From contig JACVVK020000524.1 of NCBI GenBank assembly GCA_018292915.2, positions 32,501-96,500 of the forward strand: a DNA stretch of 64,000 nucleotides. Reading direction: 5' to 3'. Below are positions 14,949 to 24,705 of this stretch, piece after piece. The first letter of the stretch is position 1. Every line of letters begins with the position of its first letter. The notes below the pieces were generated by a model that worked only from the letters and a program-made list of their open reading frames with translations, made no database searches and was not told where the DNA came from. The position numbers were made by a program, and so were the translations under genes. The DNA comes from Batillaria attramentaria. Taxonomy: Eukaryota > Mollusca > Gastropoda > Batillariidae.

Positions 14949-15776
14949 CCAGTGTCTGCGAAACATTTAAAATTAACAAATTGAAAGTGAAACGTTAACA
15001 CATGTACGAACAGTAGTACAGTAGAACAGTAGAATTAAAAATGCATGGAGGGAGAGAGAGGGGCAGACTGACCACTTCAGCGTCTGGGGGGTGGAGTGTG
15101 GTTTGGATCCCCCGCGCCCCCTCGGAATGCGATCGCCTGCAACAAGAGAAAATAGCGCGTCGGGTAATCAGTCTCCATAGCAACACCAAAAGTGTATCGC
15201 ACAGTCTGTAAAAACGGACAAGGATATATATAGATTTGTTGATTTTATGTAGTAAGTTTCATATCTACAAAAGTAGATGGGTCCGTCCAAATAGTGCGAA
15301 GAGGTGCGCAGAAGTGTTAAAACACCAAAATTTACTTAAATATTGAAACAGATGATGTTTTCCTTGGTATTGGTGTGTGTCTGTGTGCCTTTTTTAAAAT
15401 TAAAGAGAGCGACACAACTTCGAAATGGATACTTGACTCTTTTATCTCCAAATGCCGCCGAATTCAAGAAGGTATCGAAACAGGTATATCGTTGAAAAAT
15501 ATAGCAATTCTATTCGATGTAACATGACAAGATTCACAACTGACTGGTTTCCGTATATATGATATTCGTAAGATTGATACGTACTTCATGGTAACCCGGT
15601 GTTTGTGTCTTGGGGTGAGAGAGGTTTGGGAGGAGAGGGGGGGGGGGGGAGGGGGGCAGACCGAGGTGGAGATGAACGAACGAACGAACGAACAAACTTT
15701 ATTTTCCAACGGAAGTGATTTAACCAAACAACGACAATTTTCAATCAGCCGTTGCTACAACAGTAAAGACTACAAT

Positions 15777-15871
<95 letters not shown>

Positions 15872-16042
15872 GACATGGTTATTCACATTAGAGGTGGGGG
15901 GGGGGGGTCACTAACTGCCCTCTGCTTTGTTTCTCACCTTTGTCGTCTGCTTCATCACCGCTGCAGGCGGCACCAGCCTTGTCGTGACCTTCGACCTCTG
16001 ACATCGCTGTCCTGTTGGGCTCGAGACATTGGTCGAGCCAGT
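375..16042 (-). CDS. RFX4: RFX4-like winged-helix transcription factor, gene-level entry (18 exons, 5' and 3' incomplete)
   Basis: RFX proteins bind X-box DNA in the nucleus through an unusual winged helix and dimerise; RFX4 acts in ciliary and neural gene control in vertebrates (family knowledge). Joined exons, high to low coordinate: 15938-16042, 15073-15136, 14471-14594, 13446-13507, 12183-12260, 11599-11635, 11293-11391, 11008-11085, 10031-10194, 9396-9496, 7800-8003, 7449-7543, 6838-6955, 6163-6282, 4569-4733, 2141-2267, 717-825, 375-523. Every junction is GT/AG and splice phases agree throughout, giving about 665 open codons. The DNA-binding domain spans residues ~55-130 ([19 protein letters not shown]), then the B/C regions ([11 protein letters not shown]) and dimerisation region ([39 protein letters not shown]). 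The last two motifs and QERA fit RFX4 better than RFX6. The first coding exon is not proven, and a donor at 374 shows that the gene continues left of the window. Confidence 0.92.
717..825 (-). CDS. RFX4: RFX4-like exon, Gly/Ser/Tyr-rich C-terminal region
   Basis: Acceptor CACGTGCAG is in phase with the upstream exon. It reads [20 protein letters not shown], then [17 protein letters not shown] end it at a GTATGC donor because the next exon then continues in frame. If not spliced, the frame runs 14 codons more to a TAA at 672-674, making this the terminal exon; I see no AATAAA just beyond, so splicing is preferred. Confidence 0.65.
870..1153. mobile_element. MITE-like element, second copy (inverted relative to 39.7 kb)
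   Basis: CATGTAATACTCGAGGTTA, ACGGGCCTAACCCAGACTAG, and GACTCTAACCCTGGGCTAAA to GAGGGCCC match the complement of the 39.7 kb element along its length. It lies in the RFX4-like intron. Confidence 0.75.
1337..1608 (+). repeat. 28-bp minisatellite, about 9.5 copies
   Basis: The unit is CAGGCATAATACAAGGGATA followed by CTAACAAA, with one variant (ACACTAGGG) twice and small indels. It is in the RFX4-like intron between exons 2141-2267 and 717-825. Confidence 0.93.
1683..1757 (+). repeat. (GT)n microsatellite
   Basis: About 37 uninterrupted GT units in an RFX4-like intron; translated as poly-Cys-Val or Thr-His. Confidence 0.98.
1880..1936 (+). repeat. (GT)n microsatellite
   Basis: About 28 GT units in the same intron, 120 bp from the previous array. 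Confidence 0.98.
2141..2267 (-). CDS. RFX4: RFX4-like exon, Ser/Pro-rich C-terminal region
   Basis: 127 bp, acceptor GTTTTCAG, donor GTAAGT. In phase it reads [20 protein letters not shown], then [20 protein letters not shown]. This is a low-conservation, Ser/Pro-rich tail as in vertebrate RFX4. The overlapping long ORF is a translated GT/CA microsatellite in another frame. Confidence 0.8.
2465..2514 (+). repeat. (CA)n followed by (GA)n
   Basis: Compound microsatellite just upstream (minus sense) of RFX4-like exon 2141-2267. Confidence 0.95.
2768..2831 (+). repeat. (TA)n microsatellite
   Basis: About 32 perfect TA units; likely to form a cruciform or polymorphic gap. Confidence 0.97.
3403..4047 (+). 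repeat. 54-bp minisatellite, about 12 copies
   Basis: The unit starts CTGGGATTTGACTGTGGTCT and repeats every 54 bp (3403, 3457, 3511, 3565 and on), with small indels after 3600. Being a multiple of three, it gives repeat ORFs on both strands ([18 protein letters not shown]). It lies in an RFX4-like intron, so it is treated as noncoding. Confidence 0.93.
4237..4401 (+). mobile_element. SINE family A copy, near full length
   Basis: It starts GGGAGCCGGGGTGGTCGAAT (A box), has GAGTTCGATTCC (B box), then the body CTGGGGCCAAATATTTGTGC and the tail GGAAAAGGACGTTAAAC with poly-C. It is tRNA Leu/Ser-like. It is a SINE rather than a tRNA gene because the same 3' body follows every copy. Confidence 0.88.
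4569..4733 (-). CDS. RFX4: RFX4-like exon, variable C-terminal region
   Basis: 165 bp, acceptor TTTATGCAG, donor GTAATG. It reads [20 protein letters not shown], later [18 protein letters not shown]. The sequence is not conserved, but acceptor, donor, openness and phase (2 bases + 54 codons + 1) fit both neighbours. Confidence 0.85.
4924..5110 (+). mobile_element. SINE family A copy, full length
   Basis: Same head, body and GGACGTTAAAC tail as the 4237 copy, 690 bp away in the same orientation. Confidence 0.88.
5672..5795 (+). mobile_element. SINE family A copy, 3' part
   Basis: Body and tail only (AAATATTTGTGG to GGACGTTAAAC), followed by a CACC-rich repeat. Confidence 0.8.
6163..6282 (-). 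CDS. RFX4: RFX4-like exon (end of dimerisation domain)
   Basis: 120 bp, acceptor ACATCAG, donor GTGAGT. It reads [20 protein letters not shown], then [17 protein letters not shown], matching [15 protein letters not shown] and QERANELMRAMKGE. This is the last strongly conserved exon. Confidence 0.94.
6360..6750 (+). repeat. T/G-rich low-complexity tract
   Basis: Almost only T and G (TTTTG, GTT and G-run words). Similar tracts: 16260-16620, 21480-21690, 28586-28880, 35430-35720, 43380-43500. ORFs here (poly Phe/Val/Gly or Lys/Gln/Thr) are artefacts. Confidence 0.9.
6838..6955 (-). CDS. RFX4: RFX4-like exon (dimerisation core)
   Basis: 118 bp, acceptor TTTTTCAG, donor GTAAGA. It reads [20 protein letters not shown], then [25 protein letters not shown] and LHSAPSFG favour RFX4 over RFX6. 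Confidence 0.95.
7449..7543 (-). CDS. RFX4: RFX4-like exon (IESFIEWLD)
   Basis: 95 bp, acceptor TTCACAG, donor GTAACC. It reads [20 protein letters not shown], then [11 protein letters not shown], matching [23 protein letters not shown] of RFX4. Confidence 0.95.
7800..8003 (-). CDS. RFX4: RFX4-like exon (C region)
   Basis: 204 bp, acceptor CCTCAG, donor GTAAGT. It reads [20 protein letters not shown], later [28 protein letters not shown] is a hallmark of the RFX4/6 dimerisation region. Confidence 0.96.
9396..9496 (-). CDS. RFX4: RFX4-like exon ([16 protein letters not shown])
   Basis: 101 bp, acceptor TTTCAG, donor GTGAGT. It reads [20 protein letters not shown], then [10 protein letters not shown], equivalent to LTQVIRKFAKQLDEWL in RFX4. 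It ends with one base, which completes a Leu codon with the next exon. Confidence 0.95.
10031..10194 (-). CDS. RFX4: RFX4-like exon (B region)
   Basis: 164 bp, acceptor TGACAG, donor GTAGGA. It reads [20 protein letters not shown], then [20 protein letters not shown] and LQALPD, matching the conserved region after FDEV in RFX4. It has no long ORF and was found by reading the strand directly. Confidence 0.95.
10335..10697 (-). mobile_element. SINE family C copy
   Basis: It matches the complement of the 20780-21105 element: CTGGAGGACGAAGCACTGAA, GCGCTACTTTATGTGCAAAC, and the tRNA-like head CCAGGGATCGAACCAGGCAG. It is in an RFX4-like intron. Confidence 0.82.
11008..11085 (-). CDS. RFX4: RFX4-like exon ([21 protein letters not shown])
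   Basis: 78 bp (26 codons), acceptor GTTGCAG, donor GTTGGT. The block [20 protein letters not shown] is a strong family signature. It is in phase with both neighbours. Confidence 0.96.
11293..11391 (-). CDS. RFX4: RFX4-like exon after DNA-binding domain
   Basis: 99 bp (33 codons), acceptor TCTGCAG, donor GTCAGC. It reads [20 protein letters not shown], then [30 protein letters not shown] is close to identical to vertebrate RFX4. Confidence 0.96.
11599..11635 (-). CDS. RFX4: RFX4-like micro-exon
   Basis: 37 bp, acceptor TTTTTTTCAG, donor GTCTGT. It reads [12 protein letters not shown], aligning with the short linker SETGKKEVSKQ of RFX4. The joined phase (one base plus 12 codons) is exact. 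Confidence 0.9.
11936..11979 (+). repeat. (CA)n microsatellite
   Basis: About 22 CA units after a poly-C stretch, in the intron between exons 11599-11635 and 12183-12260. Confidence 0.97.
12183..12260 (-). CDS. RFX4: RFX4-like exon, wing of DNA-binding domain
   Basis: 78 bp, acceptor CACAG, donor GTAGGG. It reads [20 protein letters not shown], the end of the winged helix and the conserved tyrosine-rich stretch after it. It is too short to stand out as an ORF. Confidence 0.95.
13446..13507 (-). CDS. RFX4: RFX4-like exon, DNA-contact segment
   Basis: 62 bp, acceptor CGCAG, donor GTGAGT. In phase it reads [20 protein letters not shown]. This includes the [11 protein letters not shown] segment that contacts X-box DNA in RFX proteins. 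The longest ORF over this stretch is in the wrong frame. Confidence 0.95.
14024..14434 (-). mobile_element. SINE family B copy, full length (~410 bp)
   Basis: The tRNA-like head (complement: GGTCTAGTGGTTAAGAGACT) is at the high end and a TAA microsatellite at the low end. The conserved body includes AAAGCGCCGCGA and CACGTGAATCACACGCATTC. It ends about 35 bp from an RFX4-like donor. Confidence 0.9.
14471..14594 (-). CDS. RFX4: RFX4-like exon, first half of RFX DNA-binding domain
   Basis: 124 bp, acceptor TTTCAG, donor GTGAGA. It reads [16 protein letters not shown], then [10 protein letters not shown] and [13 protein letters not shown], nearly identical to the start of the RFX winged helix. 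A family B SINE ends only about 35 bp beyond the donor. Confidence 0.96.
14738..14913 (-). mobile_element. SINE family A copy, full length
   Basis: Minus-strand copy from the tail (TTTTAACGTCC) to the head (ATTCGGCTATCCTGGCTCCC), in the intron between RFX4-like exons at 14.5 and 15.1 kb; followed by GA repeats. Confidence 0.87.
15073..15136 (-). CDS. RFX4: RFX4-like exon leading into the DNA-binding domain
   Basis: 64 bp with acceptor TTGCAG and donor GTCAGT. In phase with its neighbours it reads [13 protein letters not shown], equivalent to SKPHSTPATLQW of RFX4, immediately before the winged helix. The longest ORF here is in another frame, so the exon is recognised only by splice phase. Confidence 0.88.
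15780..15869 (+). repeat. (CA)n microsatellite
   Basis: About 45 CA units, ending roughly 70 bp from exon 15938-16042. Confidence 0.98.
15938..16042 (-). CDS. RFX4: RFX4-like exon (N-terminal region, most upstream certain exon)
   Basis: The acceptor TTTTGCAG lies just above 16042 and the donor GTGAG just below 15938. The exon opens with the last two bases of a codon, then reads [10 protein letters not shown], matching the WIERCL block near the N-terminus of vertebrate RFX4. The rest is acidic and poorly conserved (SGDEADDK). It ends with one base that joins in frame to the next exon. Confidence 0.75.
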
Positions 16043-16819
16043 CTGCAAAATATGTACAGCCATTTTCTGTCAGTAAGACATGCAAGGAAGACCCTGACCG
16101 TACCAGTCGACATCCTGGTAATAAACGAAGCCTCGTTAAGAAGGTGTTTGGTCTAAGATTGAGGCACAGGTCGTTGCACTGGCCATCCTCCATTTTGTCA
16201 GCTAAAATGCAGTACAATTACATTGATGTGGTTTACATGATTGAGTTGCCGCCTTTGGTGTGTTGTTGTTGTTGTTGTTGTTGATGGTTGTTTGGTTGGT
16301 TGGTTTTTTGGATTTGGTTTTCTTGGGGGGGGGGGGCATATTTTATTTTGTTTTTGTGTTTGTTTTGTGTTTGTTTGCTTGCTATTTTTTTTTTGTTTTG
16401 TTTGTTTTTGTTTTTTTTTTGTTTTTGTTTTTTTATATATTTTTTTAGGGGGGTGGGGGGCGGGTGTTATTGTTGTTGTTTTGTTTTCTTCTTGGTTTTT
16501 TTTTTTTTTTGTCTTTGGGTTTTTTTTTTTGGTTTTTTTTTTGGCTTGTTTGTTTGTTGTTTTGTTTATTGGTTTTTTGTTTGTTTTTTGTTTGTTTTTT
16601 GTTTTTCGAGGGGTAGGGCCGGTTTGATTTTCTTGCTGCTGTTGTCAAAACTACGAGGTAGACTGGCATAATGTTGTTGTTGTTGTTGGCACTCCCATGC
16701 ATGGTCATCCCCTTAGATGAGAGGATTACGTCCCTGACCTGTGTTTGATTGCCTTGCCACGTGGGCGTGGTCCTCATCTCTGTTGCTAGGGTGTGATGGT
16801 TGTTATGCCAGCAGCTTAC

Positions 16820-16844
16820 CATGGCTGGAGATAACCCCCCACAT
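16820..16844 (-). CDS. Candidate first coding exon of the RFX4-like gene
   Basis: An ATG at 16844 opens eight codons (MWGVISSH) plus one base, then a good donor (GTAAGC). That phase joins exactly to the exon at 15938-16042, giving SSHDWLDQCL. The open reading frame is very short and the start context is ordinary. Other donors at 24755, 25433 and 25662 are rivals, so this is a hypothesis. Confidence 0.22.
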
Positions 16845-17639
16845 AACAATGATGGAAATAATAACATTTGGCTGTATAGCCTCACAGTTTTGGCCAAAGT
16901 CAACACGAAACCGGACGAAAACCTTCACTGGAGTCGAGGTCGGGGTATGAAGTTGACAAACTTTCCAGCGTCGCACAGACCTCCATGCAAACCTTTAGCC
17001 CGGCTCAGAATAAAGGGACAGCACATGTGAAACCACACACACACACACACAGCGCCGAGCGGAGATTTACAATCAGCTCGTAGCCCCGTATTTTCAATGC
17101 AGCCAATAAAAATGAAATTGCAAGCGGTACACCCCAACCCGCCCTATATCCCCCTCCTTCCTTCCCCCGCCCTCTTCTCCGTCTCTCTACCCCCTTTCAG
17201 TTCACGCTGCGCTGATTGTGCGTCGGTGGCGGCCGATCAAAAGGCGTCAAGGTGCGACTAACGGCACGCCGTCACGGTTGAGTGCTCTCACCGTGGCGAC
17301 GGTCTCTTGGCCCGGAACGCATGCCGACACTCGGGATTCTCTGCTCCCAGGTGATGGTAGTCAGGGGTCTGGGTGACCCCACTAAACGGGGCACTCACAC
17401 ACACACAGGAAATAGGGAGCTAAACATGTGAACAACTTGTGTGGTTAGAAACGCATGCGCTCGTAGGCTGTCAAGATTTAATAATAATAATAATAATAAA
17501 TTTCATTTATATATGGCACTTCTCAGACACAGTGACTCATTGCGCTAACACACGTCACTCATACACATTCACACTATACAGACCAGCACGTCAATCAATA
17601 CATATTACACATCACACAATACAAAAATCATTCTTTAAC

Positions 17640-17735
17640 GACACAGGCACGTTGCTGGAATGGGCCCACTTCCTGGCAAAAAAAAAATTGACCCTAGAGC
17701 TAGTAACCCCGACTTTTACATGTGGGCCCATAATC
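17640..17735 (+). mobile_element. MITE-like element, fragment
   Basis: TGGGCCCACTTCCTGGC, GACCCTAGAGCTAG and CCCCGACTTTTACATGTGGG match the same family with the middle deleted. Confidence 0.55.
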
Positions 17736-18913
17736 TGCCACTTAATTGGGACACAATATGGCATCTGAGACGATTGCGGGGACTCTGGTTGGCGTATATG
17801 TTGTTCTACGTACCAGAAGACGTTATCTGGCTGCCGACTGAACACCAACTTGGCAGCGCGGATTGGTAGCTGGTTTTGGTTTAAACAGGTTTATTGGAAT
17901 ACAATTAGTGCCAAGTGAACAAACATTTACTGAGCATGAACAAGCAGGGCTTATAATAATGCTCAGCGGCGGAACAAGTGCATGTTAACGGTATTGCAAC
18001 GGCAGTAATTATAATAAATTAGAGCTGCCAGAGAGAGAGAGAGAAGGGGGGGGGTTCTAAATGTACTCACAAAAAACAACAACAACAACAACAAAACTCC
18101 GCTGGGCTGCGCTAGGCTCTGTCAAGGAAGTAACGTATAACTAAAACCTAAAAACGTGCTGCACGAATTATAAAATCCTGAACATTTAGAAGATAGTGCA
18201 GGTTTCTTGAGTAGACAGACGACAGTTACCGTGAAGGAGTGTATGTATGTGGGAATGTTGAGGAGGTGCAGTGTATAGATGGTAAGCCGACGTATGTCAG
18301 AATCGTTAGGACAGTGGCTGTTTTTAGCGACTTGACAGTGCAGGTATGGACTATGACCGAATCAGGTGACTCGGACTATTACAGTGTATACTCGCGCTGA
18401 AAAAAATTGATGACTTTGTGTGAGAGTAATCCTTCTCAAACAGTTTTGAATCTAATTGTGGTGCATTAAAAAGCAATGGGAGATAATCCCCAGTGCATTA
18501 TTATTTTGGCAATCCAGTCGCCAAAACTTTTCTGGCATTTTTTTTTTTTTTTCGTAAAACGGTGATTGTGTGCATATTTATTGGAAATGTATGGTTGAAA
18601 ACTTTTGACTTAACTTTTTTTTCTCAACCACAGATATAATTCTGTTACAGCCGACGACCTCGGCATGAGTGAAATTTTGGGCGACAATGTGAGGTGGAGT
18701 AAAATATTGACATGAGCCAAAAATATACCCTCCGAGAACCTCAAGTGATAATGGCGTCAAATGTAATCTTGTTCAGCAGTTCACGAGACAGTAGGGGGGG
18801 GGGGGGAGTGACGTCATTGAATGACGTCAAAGTGCTATTTTCATTCCTTGAAAGGGCTTGTCAGGCGTAAAAAACAAGCAGTGAAAATATCGATTTCGCT
18901 TCCGTCGAGTAGT

Positions 18914-18984
18914 GCCCCGTCTTTGATATCACCCGTATGTGGTGGAAAAGGACGTTAAACCCCCAAATACCCACCCACCAACCC
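18914..18984 (+). mobile_element. SINE family A, 3' end only
   Basis: GCCCCGTCTTTGATATCACC to GGACGTTAAACCCC. The head is absent. Confidence 0.75.
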
Positions 18985-19567
18985 TTCCGCCGAGTAGAAA
19001 TGGAAAGACAGAGAACACTGGCCGTTAGAAAATGTATGAGGCCACAACTTCTTGAACAATCTTTCCCCTGCAATATGTGTACAAAAAAAATGACGCTATA
19101 ATAAAAGGTACTATCGAAAATGGTTGGCGACTGAGTCACCAAACGCACTGTACCACCGCCATCTCGTCTAGCCCTCTGTGACCGCCAGGTGGCGGTAGTT
19201 GTGGTCTGGCCTGATGATCCCGCTACAAAGCGGCAAATACACAGGAAACAGAGCGGCGAAGTTGTGAACAGCTCTTGTCGACCGACGCGAGAGGAAAGTC
19301 TAAACTGTGAACGACTGAATGGACGCTACTGTAATCAGTGTTAACCCTAGTCACCGCCGGTTAGCTTATTGTCCAGGAACTAAACTTGGCCTTTGGATAG
19401 TGACGCAGCAAACCGGGCCTGATATTCACGAAGCGCGTTGAGCTAGGATAAGGGCGTTTATTTCTGAGAGAATTGATGGACATAGATCGTTTGAAGTCTT
19501 GACTTGAAAACGTGTCTGTTCCGGCTGGCTTTCGGCTACGTCCGTTTTCTTCCTTTTGATTCAGCTG

Positions 19568-19644
<77 letters not shown>

Positions 19645-19770
19645 GCATATTTGTTGGTATGGGTGCTGGAATACGCGCACTGAGTCACTTTGAGAGAATT
19701 TGCGCCATATAAGTACGATTCAGTAGTAGTAGTAGTACTATCATACGGGCGTTTAGTAGTAGTAATTTCC
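19568..19770 (+). repeat. (GT)n plus LINE-like 3' end with (TAG)n
   Basis: A GT array is followed by GCGCACTGAGTCACTTTGAG and TTTGCGCCATATAAGTACGA, then TAG repeats. The same tail occurs at 40467-40627, so this looks like the 3' end of a retroposon. Confidence 0.65.
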
Positions 19771-20117
19771 CATTCTGATACGCCTGTTCGATTCAAACGC
19801 GTTTATCCTTGCTAAACGTTATATACGTTTATGTTTTTTGTGTGTTATGTGTAGTTCATGTACGCGCCTTGAGCTCTTGTGAGATGGGGCACCACAAATA
19901 CCCTTTTTATTATTGTTACATGTATTATTTATTAAACGCGCTTCGTGAATACCAGGTCAGGTCATTTGTGGACAGCAGTGGCTCACGTGGACAAGTGTCG
20001 CTGTGCTAGGTTTAATATCTGAACTATCACGCAGAAAAAAAAGATCAAACTACAAGAAAGGTGAGACTGAAGTCTGTGAACGTGTTGCTTTTGAACTCAA
20101 TTCTTAACACGTAAGTC

Positions 20118-20312
20118 AGGGGTTGTGCATCAGTGACCTCACACAAAAAAAATCGTAATTAATTTCTGCAAATTTGGTCAAGTGAGAGTGTTACACTTTG
20201 GTTATACTCGTGTTTGCTGCAGCCAGAGCCGTTAAGGAACCGTAAATCTTGCCTGATTTTCGCATAAAGGGCCAGAACCCAAAAGAAGTCAAAAACGTGG
20301 GAAATTCGTGCA
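20118..20312 (+). repeat. Unclassified dispersed repeat, copy 1 of pair
   Basis: GTTGTGCATCAGTGACCTCA, TACTCGTGTTTGCTGCAG, GCCGTTAAGGAAC and TTGCCTGATTTTCG recur in order at 34690-34935. Confidence 0.75.
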
Positions 20313-20779
20313 CGGTACAAAATATTATTAATAATAAATAATAATGATAATGTGATATATCGGCAATATTGAGCCTGGCGCCTATAAAATGACACCCGCC
20401 CACTTTTTAAATCTTGAAAATGAAGAAAGGTCTGAAAACTCACGGAACTAGAGTTTTCTAAAAATCAACTCATTCATTGGATGTTTCATCTGGACTAATG
20501 TGCTGAGTGGTTCTGCAGCTCTACCAGGCATAACCAAAGTGATGTTACGAAACACGCTTACTTTCCCTGAATAAAGAATCACTTGACGATATTCCTCAAC
20601 CAGATATATGGGGAGTTTTCAAAACACGTGAACAGATATTGTAGATTGCCCCGTATTGTAACCCCACTTTGCAAAAATTTAAAAGGGTTCACTTTTTCAG
20701 AAAGATGTCATAGCGGATACATACATGTCATTCCATCCTGTCTAGCACGTCTCACACTTTTGTAAGGATTATGGATCAT

Positions 20780-21105
20780 ATTTCACGGGATTTGGTGTTG
20801 TGGTTAAGGTATCCGGCTTTGGGTCCTAAGCTGCCTGGTTCGATCCCTGGTGGGCAGGAATTTGCTTGGAGTTTTTCGAGTCAAAATCATGTGCAGACAC
20901 GTGTACGGTGCCTGTCACGCCCTCGTGTACACACGCACGCACAAATATTTTTCGAGGAAGAGTAGACAGTGGCCGGTGGCGTCGAAAACAGAAATCACAC
21001 ACCAGAGTGAATAGCAGGGTGGAGGTTTACACATAAAGTAGCGCTTAGCAGTAGCAGCAGGCTTTCACTGCTTCGTCCTCCAGCCCTTCAGTGCCGTTAT
21101 TAAAG
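20780..21105 (+). mobile_element. SINE family C copy
   Basis: tRNA-like head (GGTGTTGTGGTTAAGGTATC, GGTTCGATCCCTGG), body CGAGTCAAAATCATGTGCAG, and end GTCCTCCAGCCCTTCAGTGC; paired with 10335-10697. Confidence 0.82.
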
Positions 21106-22333
21106 TATGCACACAGCTAAAATATCTTTAAGAGAATTTTGAATTTAAAAAAAAATAGCTTAGATTTCCTGACAAGTCGCGTGTCGTCACCACCAAGTTA
21201 GGTGGGCGTTGGAAGTGGAAGGAATGGTAGCGTAGGAAGGGAGGGGCAAGGGGGGGGGGAGGGGAAGGGGGGGGGGAGCGTGAAGGGTGGTGGTGGTATG
21301 ACAAGGAGGAAGGGATGAGGGAAAGGATGGGCCAGGGGATGTAGACGGAAACAAAGAAAGCAAGTGTTTCGCCCAGTTCACATTTTATCGCTGGATTACG
21401 TGTGTTCGTAACATTAGTGCCGTTTCGCAATAATTGTTGCTGGGGGGGGGGGGGGAGGGGGGGTAATGTTGTAGTTGTTTAGTGTGTGTGTGGGTTTTGT
21501 TTTTTGTTTTTTTTGGGTTTTTTGTTTTTTCGGTCGTGCTTTCAGATTTTGCTCTTCTTTGTTTGTTTCGTTGGGTTTGCACAGGTTTGAATTTTTTTTA
21601 TTTTTTTTTTATTATTTTTTTTTTTTTTTTTTTTGGGGGGGGGGGGGGTTCTGTCTGTTTAGGGTGGTGGGGTGGGGGTGGGTATTTTACGTTATTGCTA
21701 TATTTATTGAAATTTTATGAAACGGACTGTTGCGCGGCTTTAAGCCCTAAAAACTCACTCACTCACTCACTCACCCTTATGAAACGGACTATCGGACTAA
21801 TTTTCCTCTAAAAAGTTGCATGTGGATACGACGTACAAACATTTAAAAGTACGAATCTTGTACCACCTTCATCATCATTATCATCATTATCATCATATAT
21901 TATCAAAAGGCATTCATCACTATTACCCATTAAGAACATTCAGCTTTACACGCCACACCTTTCTTCAGTACACACAACACGAACGTCATCAGCATCATTA
22001 TCATCATCACCATCATCACAATTATTATCAGTGAGGCTTTCATCACGATTACCCATAACAGTTGATACACCACTCTGTTCATTGCCCGGGCATTAACAGA
22101 AAGAAAGGACATTCACCTATACAAAGTCATAGCCACATCTTTCTTCCGTGGATACACAAAACGAACGTATAGTATCCATTACTGAAAGAGAATTTTGAAA
22201 ATTGTTGTTCGATCGTTGTTTCTCCAGCACAGTCCTTTGGACAAAGATCTTTTCAATACCAAGCCCCTGTAATTTGATGATGATGATGATGATGATGGAG
22301 ACTTGATATAGGGCACGGCTCTACCCTAACTGA

Positions 22334-22553
22334 GTGCTCACGGCGCTTAGGGAAGGTTTTGAAAGGAAAGATAGTTGGGGGGGGGGGGGGGGGTTGGAGC
22401 TGCAGATGATTACTGGCGTAATTTGGAATTCTCTTCCCCAGTGCATACGTAATGCATCCAAAGCCAAACTGAAAACCTTGTTCAGACTGCCCTATGACTG
22501 GTTCACCACAGATCTTCCGCCATTCTGAGCCCTCTTGCTGGTGGAGTGGCAGG

Positions 22554-22623
<70 letters not shown>

Positions 22624-22711
22624 CGTACTTTTGTTTTATTAGTTTAGAGTGTATTGTGAAGCGCCTTGAGCTGATTGTTTTTAGGGATACAGCGCTATAC
22701 AAGATTGATGT

Positions 22712-22740
<29 letters not shown>
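22334..22740 (+). mobile_element. LINE 3' end (CR1/L2-like), truncated
   Basis: The last codons read WNSLPQCIRNASKAKLKTLF and RLPYDWFTTDLPPF, stop at 22526-22528. WNSLP followed by a basic helix is typical of the C-terminus of CR1/L2-type reverse transcriptases. The 3' UTR has a GT array, GAAGCGCCTTGAGCTGATTG, CAGCGCTATACAAG, and ends in TAG repeats. Confidence 0.75.
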
Positions 22741-22743
<3 letters not shown>

Positions 22744-23824
22744 TACACAAAACGAACTTACAGTATACAGTGACTGAAAGAGAATTTTGTAAACTGATGT
22801 TCAATTGAAGAATGTTGCCCTAGTACATACAATTCTATTTTCGTATCCATCTCCTTCTAGAGTAACAAAAGCAGTTGTCACCCCACAAGATAAAATTTCC
22901 CAAGCTAAACAAAAAACAACACAGTATATCTTTAACCTTATCATCAACTCACCTGCTGAATCAATTGAAGGCGGGAAAGAATCCATCGCTAACAAAGACA
23001 TTGTTACACAATATGAGAGAGAGGTACACACGGTACCACTGTCCTCACTGGAGAGATTGTAACTGATCTGCGAGAGTCACAACAGAATCTGCTGTCGGGC
23101 ACAACACGGAGGCAGCGTCGCCTCAGGCTGGCTGCTACTCACAAAATGCAGCTTACACCGACAGTTAAAGTAGTCATTGTCCCTGGCCGAGAGGGATGCT
23201 GACGAGGGTTCGTGGGTTTCGCGATGACTCGCGTGAGTAAAACAAAAACGAGGCTCACCACGCTGTGTCAATCACTTGTTAGTTTCAGATCTAAGCGAGG
23301 ATTTTTTTTTTTTGTTTAAAGGCCGTTCTTTTTCTTTTTGAAACCTTGCTCAAATATGGAAAAATAAGTACAGTTTTTGTTAAAATCCGACATAAAGCTG
23401 CTTCGCCCTCAGAGAATGAACAAAAACTTTACCAGCTGAATAGAGGGACAAAATCACAGCCTCAAGCTCATTTTCATAAACTGAAATGATCGGCAGTGAA
23501 ACTGATTCCTCTCCCACTACAAACGGTCTCTCCTGCTTATTCCGTGCTGCCGATGCCAGAGGTCTCTGTCGGAGTGCCGTGCTATTGGAGGACCTGGCTG
23601 ATTTGTCATGCCAGACCAATTGGATATGCAGGATGTCGGCTGCCGGTTGACTCCTCCTACAGATCGATAATAGCAGCAGACGACACCCTGTCCGGTGTGA
23701 GAAAAGTGGGAGTGGTGTTACGGGCGGGATGCTGTTAGCGAGTCTGCGGTCGGTTTTCCGTTCTGTGGGATTCCCAGAGGGCGTGGGTTGTACAAGCTGT
23801 TAGAAGTACTGGATGTGTCGGTGC

Positions 23825-23852
23825 TCTCTCTCTCTCTCTCTCTCTCTCTGCC

Positions 23853-23920
<68 letters not shown>
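23825..23920 (+). repeat. (CT)n(GT)n compound microsatellite
   Basis: About 12 CT units then about 33 GT units. Confidence 0.97.
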
Positions 23921-23923
<3 letters not shown>

Positions 23924-24257
23924 TTCCACACAATGGAAGCAAAAGGTGAAGAAAGATATATGGCGAAATTAAAATGACCAGCGGCAGCGGTGCGCGCAAT
24001 AAAGTCTGTGGATTGAGACTTTCTGTCCAACGCTAGGTGATTACGTAAAGGACTTGTCATGCTTACAAGAAATATCATCGTAGACACTTCTTCAGGCAGG
24101 TTTATTCATTAACTCCCCAGGCGCAAAGTATGCTATGATTGCAAGTGGTCTTTTGCTGTTGTTGTTCTGACTGGCTGCTTTCGCGACAGTTATTAGGCGT
24201 AGCTGAGTAGGACAGTATGTAAGACAGTAACTGCCAGACAGTTCTGTAATGAATGTT

Positions 24258-24427
<170 letters not shown>

Positions 24428-24635
24428 CGTCAGGACTTCCTTCGTGGCATTTCTGACGAATTCCAAGTGTCATTGTATGTGGAACTTCATTAAATGCATC
24501 AGAAATGCATTTAGGCCAAGCACCAAGCATATACGAACCGATTTTTGTTTTGTTTAAAATAATCCCGCGGTGGGGAGGGAGGGGCGGGAGGTGGGGGGGG
24601 GGGGGGGAATCACTGTCGTGGCGGGGACGTTAAGC

Positions 24636-24705
24636 ATCAGCATCAGGTCAAGGGATTCGAACTCACGACCCGAGCACTGAAAGTCTTACGCTCTACTCCA
24701 GTAAG
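24636..24705 (-). mobile_element. SINE family A, decayed head
   Basis: GATTCGAACTCACGACCCGA and CTCTACTCCAG match the complement of the tRNA-like head. Confidence 0.5.

Noticed and set aside
22801..23031. Minus ORF ending GDGYENRIVCTRATFFN as an exon
   Set aside because: It resembles the GYENR frame before the donor at 24755 in a few residues only; no splice sites or family support.
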